A stretch of 64,000 bases of DNA from Phycomyces blakesleeanus NRRL 1555(-) (Eukaryota; Mucoromycota; Mucoromycetes; Mucorales; Phycomycetaceae): assembly GCF_001638985.1 (NCBI RefSeq), contig NW_017265150.1:1062984-1126983 (forward strand), read 5' to 3'. The notes under the pieces were generated by a model. That model had not been told where the DNA came from. It saw only the letters and a program-made list of their open reading frames with translations, and did not search any database. This document shows, one piece after another, positions 59,194 to 64,000 of the stretch. Made by a program: the position numbers and the translations under genes. Every line of letters starts with the position of its first letter. Position 1 is the stretch's first letter.

Positions 59194-62100
59194 ATCCAGT
59201 AACAATTACATTATGGAATGCAAATGGTCTTGCAAAACAGACCATACCTACAATCCTTTCATATGCTCCACTTACTTCCCTTCTTTTTATCACTGAAACG
59301 TGGCTTTTGTCCCCCCATCGTTATCCTACTTCTTGGCAGCAGTACCATACCTATGGTCAGTCTGTCCCCAATGCTAGCCGTGGCTGCATGGGTATTTCTC
59401 TTCTTGTAAATCCTTCTTTCCCTTACCCCATTTCTATTGTTCCTTCTTCTTCTCCTTATGTTCTTTCTTGTATTGTATTTGATTGTCTTATTCATTGCAT
59501 TTATCTTCCCCCTTCTCTTTCTAATGACGATGCAATTTCTATTCTTTATGACCTCCCCCTCTCTTCTTCTTCTATTCCTTCTTCTAACACTATTTTTTGT
59601 GGTGATTTTAATTCACGTATGGGATCCTTTCTTGGTGACCATGCTATCACTTCGCGAGGAACTTCTTTTCTTCAGTGGATCCAGGCAACTGGTCTCACTT
59701 GTTGGAATGAATTACTTGCATTTGGTATTCCTACCTTTCTTTCTGGTGGCTCTGGTACCTCACGTTCCAGTGTCATTGATTTATTTCTTTCTACGTCCCC
59801 CCTTCTCAATCCTTCTATGCAAATTCGTTCTGATCTTTCTTTAGGCTCTGATCACAAAATGGTCAACCTCACTTTCACTCCCTATGTTTCACCTCCCCCT
59901 CCCCCTACTAATCATCCGCGCCTACTTTGGAATCTTTCCAAGCTTGCTCAGCCTGACACTCTCAAGATCTACATTGATACAGCTTCTGCGTCATTGGACA
60001 ATCTGACAGAGCAGTTCAGTGCTTTCCTTTCTTCTTCTTCTCCTCCTCCTGTAGATTCTCTGTGCTCTGCTTTTGCTCAAGCTATCTATGATGCTCTGGA
60101 CACTGCTGTTGGTCGTCGTACACCACGTACCATGCAAAAGTACTGGTTCTGGCCAGTGGACCTTCAAGAAGCAATGGATCTGAGAGAACGCAGCTACCAA
60201 CGCTGGCGTCATTCTAGTGGTTTGCAGAAGGCTATATGCTGGATGCGCCATCAGGATGCATGTCATGCTGTTAGGTTATCAGTCCAGCGTCGTCGACGTG
60301 AAACATGGAAAGAATTCTGCAACAAATTGGCAACACAAGACTTTGCAAAGACCACAGCAACAATGAAACGTATTAAAAGCCATCGTCAAACCAGTCCTGT
60401 CTTTGTGGATCCAGGTGGACCTCAAGCAGATGCTAACAAAATGGCTGATCATCTTCACCAGATTTTCTCAGGTCAATTTCTTCCTGCACGCCGCCCTCCA
60501 GACCAGACAGTGATGATTTCATCACCAATTGCAATTGATGAATCGTGTCCTTTTACTCATCTTTCTGTAGAGAGTGCAATTCTCAAGCTTCCTACACGCA
60601 AGGCTCCTGGTGTTGACCATCTTCGTGCTGAAATGCTTCACCCAATTGTTAAGCAAGTCTCTCCTGTTCTTTGTCTTTTGTTCCAGCTTTGTTGGCAATG
60701 GGGTTCTGCACCTCTTGCATGGCGTACTGCACAAATTGTCCCCATCTTTAAAAAGGGTGATACTCATGACCCTGCTAACTATCGTCCCATTAGCTTAACG
60801 TCTATCCTGAGAAAAGCCATGGAATATTGTCTACAGTTTCCTCTTGAAGATGTGTCTCCAACAATTGACATTGCACAGGGTGGATTCCAACGTCAACATA
60901 GCTCCCTTGATCAAGTTCTTTGTCTCCATGAGATGGTCCGTCGTCACACAGCTCTATTCAAAGCACCACCAGTCTTGGCTTTTCTTGATATCAAGTCTGC
61001 ATATGACACTGTTGATCGTTCTGTAGTATGGACATCGTTACGTCCTCTTGCCTCTGATGCTATGTTAGCTTTGTTACAAAGTCTTTTTGACAATGTTCAA
61101 GTTGAGGTGTTGCTTTCTGGTGCAACATCCAGATCATTCCAACCATTGACTGGCGTTATGCAAGGATCTGTGCTTTCTCCCCACCTTTATTCCGTGTACA
61201 TAAATTCTCTACCAGTTGCTCTTCGTGCTGCAGGGGAACTTTGTAACACAGTATTTAATCAGACTGCTGCCACAAGACTCAATGATCAATTAGTCAATTC
61301 ACTACTTTTTGCTGACGATGTTGCCATCATTGCTACACCAGAAGCTATGCCTGTCATTCTGAATTCTGCTGAACAACATTCTCAAGAGCTAGGATATCGT
61401 TGGAGTCCCACCAAGTGCATGATCCTTCATCATTCTTGTTCTCTTTCTCCTTTGTCATTCTCTCTCTACAATGTGCCTATTCCTCATGCTCATTCGTTTC
61501 CTTACCTTGGTGTTCCCTTCTCAGCAAAGGGGACTATTGATCCATCTCTTCTCATCTCTCGTAATTGTGTCTCTGCTATCAACAGCATGCGTGCTCTTCA
61601 ATCACTTGGTGTCAATCACACTGGGTTGTCACGTCTACTCTCAATTCATTTGTATTGCTAGTTTATTCGTCCACAATTTGAGTATGGCCTGGCAATATCC
61701 TGCTTCAACATTAAACAAGTTGCTGTGCTTGAAAAGGCCCAGAACACATGCTTACGCATGATTTTTGGAGGTCACTCCACATCTTCTACATCTATTTTCC
61801 GTCACCTTGGGAATCTTCCTAGCATGAGGGAGAGGATCTTGACTCTTGGTTTCAAGTTTGTATATCGTGCTTTCTGGTTGCCTGATGAGGCTCTGTTTAC
61901 TCTTCTTCGACCTGTTCTTACAAACCCAGCACACCAATGGTTTAAGCTTTTAGCTAATCCCATTTGGTTATCTCTCTCCAATCGTCAGAATGCTGATTCT
62001 AAAGCTTGCAAGCATGCCAATCGTTCATTTTTGAACCAGGGCCTCTTCTTGCAACGCTCTCAACAAATACTTCTCTCTGCTTGCCGTCCTTCTCTTGGTG

Positions 62101-62486
62101 TTGACCCTATTCTCTGGCTTCCCATGACTAACTATGAACGTAGTAGATTCATACGTTGGCGTATGGGATGGCTTCCTGGACGTCCTCAACCTTGTTCCTG
62201 TGGATTGCATACCACCAGCCGTCATCATGTCATTGAGTGCACTGGAGCTGCAATTCGTCTCCATCTCTATTCTACAGTACAACCCAATCCAATTGATTAT
62301 GTACTCAATATGCTGCCTCTGAAGAAACCTAAAAACAACAAGAACAATGCCTTCTGGATCTTTACTTGGCCAATTCTTTGTAGAATAATGTTGGATATAG
62401 AACAGATCTGTCTCTCTGGGGTTGATCTTGCTGATCATGCTACAACAGACAGAGGACAACTCTTCTTGAACTGGCTACCCAAATGA
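59190..62486 (+). pseudogene. LINE ORF2, copy 2: endonuclease-RT-zinc knuckle, one stop
   Basis: Endonuclease motifs are as in copy 1. Reverse transcriptase motifs: ANYRPISLTSILRK, FLDIKSAYDTVDR, GVMQGSVLSPHLY and LLFADDVAI (FADD near residue 707). TAG at 61659-61661 interrupts the frame before FIRPQFEYGLAIS, which continues in the same frame to 62486. Near the end CSCGLHTTSRHHVIEC looks like a zf-RVT zinc knuckle. No RNase H domain was seen. One stop means the copy is probably inactive unless the codon is suppressed. Confidence 0.88.
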
Positions 62487-62687
62487 GACTGGCCATCTCC
62501 TTTTATTTTTAGTTTAGATCTGTATTAGTCTTAGTTTCCATTTATTGCATGAATTTCATGCATGCTTCATATTTTATCCTTATCTCCCTTTTTTGTATCC
62601 CCTAGCTTAGTTTCCCTTTCTAGTTTTTCCCATTTTCCCCCTTGGGTTTTTTTCCTTTCTATTATTCTTTTTTGTACTCTTAAAAGC

Positions 62688-62742
62688 GGGCAATAGCTCT
62701 ATAGTGCGTGTGCCCACTAGCCTTTCAATAAAAATCTTTTAC
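62688..62742 (+). promoter_or_regulatory. LINE 3' end: hairpin and AATAAA
   Basis: GGGCA at 62688-62692 pairs with TGCCC at 62711-62715. CAATAAAAATC follows shortly before the junction. It may be the RT recognition element and polyadenylation signal; this is inferred. Confidence 0.45.
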
Positions 62743-62758
62743 CTACACCAAGAAACCA

Positions 62759-64000
62759 ATACACTTATGTATGTGTGTTGTAGGCAACTCTGGCTTTGGC
62801 CAGTTTCTGGTGAGGGATACTGGACGGTGGATTCCTTTGGTGGTTTGGTCCAGTGGTGAGCCATGACGGGTGGTACCAGACTCATGGGTGTTGACGTTGA
62901 CAGTGAGTTGACCGAGTGACCTGTCTCGAGGGACAAGAGTGGTCCCCCCAGGTTTCTTGGAAAATCTTGCTCCCAATACCCCTATACCCAAACCCCCCAA
63001 TATAATCCTGTTCCTTAAAATTAAAATACCCATCTACATTGTCACCTCAGAAACACCTGTCACCCACTAAAAACATTATACCTCTTTCCCCTAATTTTAT
63101 ACACTTCTTTATTGCTGACATTTATTTTACACTATTTTTTATTACATTTTATTAGATTCCATTATTATACTATTATTATATTTTTTTACTTTACTTTACT
63201 ATATCGTTATTATATTATTACTTTACTTCTATTCTACCTCACTATATTTTTACTTTATCTTTATTCAATTATTATATTTTTACTATACTTTTATTTTACT
63301 CTCTTTATATTTTTCTATTCTACTTCTACTATCAACACTAGTTGCATGTAATAAAAATTTTCACTTGACTTTCTTTTCTTTTCCTCAAAAAATTATTTTA
63401 ACCAAATATTTTTGTTTATAAAAGGAACAATCTTTTCAATCAATAAAATCATCATTTTATCCTTGATCTTATTTATTTTTGTCTGTTATTATCATTATTC
63501 TTCATTCATACACAGTGTCCTTATTCTTTGGAGTTTTGACTGTCAATCTTGATATATTTCATTTCTCTGTTTTCCCTTTTCTGTTTTTCTCAGACTTTGT
63601 CATTGTCACAATTTCCATTTTAATCTTCTCTCTATTTTTTCTACCTGTCTGTCACCAATTCTTACCTGTCAAATTACCCATTCTTTTCCATTCTTATTGT
63701 ATTCTTCTTGTATTTCACAATTCACATTACATTTATTTGCCAAGTGATACTGTTACAATCTACAATAAACAAACACATCACGTATCACTTGTGACAGAAG
63801 TGTTGTAAAAGTTTTTAGCATTAACTAAAAATGTATATTTGTTTGATGTGACGTCAACTTATGGGCAGACTATTAAGTTATGGACAGTGCAAAGTCATGA
63901 CTCCATCTCTGGACATGACAAAATCCGATTTCTTGGATTTATTTTCTCTCTCTCTCTTTTTCCTTTTTTCTTGCTATCAACATTTAAATTCCAGCTGGAC
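62759..64000. other. Original 5' flank of tRNA-Val, then AT-rich DNA; no gene recognised
   Basis: After the short right copy of the tRNA start, 62760-63010 is clearly more GC-rich than the rest and has a minus-strand open frame of 96 codons (62743-63033) without recognisable domains. 63100-63350 is almost pure A/T. Sequence at about 63840-63900 resembles, inverted, 30468-30520 and may start a MULE terminal repeat that continues beyond the window. Confidence 0.4.

Larger units (their letters stand above)
55152..62742 (+). mobile_element. EN-RT LINE in tRNA-Val, assembled with an internal gap and duplicated part
   Basis: The flanks carry CTACACCAAGAAACCA at 55136-55151 and 62743-62758, a 16-bp target duplication. 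Inside are an ORF1-ORF2 copy cut at 58311, a 100-N gap (58312-58411) and a second copy from mid-ORF1 to the 3' end. One insertion of about 5.1 kb would explain the matching duplications. There is no long poly(A); the end is AATAAAAATCTTTTAC. ORF2 has AP endonuclease and reverse transcriptase. Confidence 0.85.

Noticed and set aside
59437..59844. Leu/Phe-rich open frame with apparent membrane segments (also 56953-57360)
   Set aside because: It is a shifted frame of LINE ORF2; hydrophobicity comes from the T-rich endonuclease coding sequence.
62188..62243. CSCG...HHVIEC considered as an independent zinc-finger gene
   Set aside because: It is in frame with the LINE ORF2 after one stop and fits the usual zinc knuckle at its end.

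Overview
The window looks like a repeat-dominated stretch of an early-diverging fungal nuclear genome, most likely Mucoromycota (Mucorales-like). That assignment is inferred from very AT-rich DNA, short GT-AG introns, an intron-containing tRNA-Tyr, and the mix of Tnp2-type, Mutator-like, NDC10/Crypton-like, Ty3-like and EN-RT elements. I found no convincing host protein-coding gene. The only host genes I can support are three tRNAs: Tyr(GTA) at 6415-6496, Lys(CTT) at 41672-41744 and Val(AAC) at 55077-55150 on the minus strand. Nearly everything else is transposons, often nested.

Layout. Positions 1-5240: element A, a CACTG-ended CMC/Tnp2 DNA transposon cut by the window edge, inserted in a MULE-like gene (5244-6185). 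6415-12960: tRNA-Tyr followed by a cluster of LTR insertions, including one nearly complete Ty3-type element (6522-11927). 12984-16463: a foldback MITE and a broken Crypton/NDC10-like recombinase gene. 17084-18528: an LTR-like repeat split by a pogo-type element. 19075-30182: an old element C whose partner gene is split in frame by the younger element B (19423-27541). 30183-33643: the 5' end of a second MULE, a TA-flanked MITE and LTR remnants. 33644-40394: complete element D, the inverted sister copy of A. 41672-42600: tRNA-Lys and a solo LTR with a MITE inside it. 42626-54624: a MULE encoding transposase, SWIM and OTU segments, interrupted by a palindromic LTR pair, a solo LTR and element E (47142-53807). 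54641-62758: LTR pieces, tRNA-Val and an EN-RT LINE containing a 100-N assembly gap. 62759-64000: mostly unassigned.

The most coherent unit is a transposon family seen in A, B, D and E (and partly in C). It has CACTG termini and 3-bp target duplications. A Tnp2-type transposase gene and a second, four-exon gene converge tail to tail. A long third region beyond the second gene carries closely spaced splice signals, and in C at least one four-exon reading frame. The second gene ends in a conserved acidic MSDGE-type patch followed by an R/P-x-W-R-like motif. By position it is a candidate TnpA-like accessory protein; that function is inferred.

The second pattern concerns tRNA genes. All three carry LTRs starting about 25-47 bp beyond their 3' ends, and a LINE has inserted across the 5' end of tRNA-Val while regenerating the gene through its target duplication.
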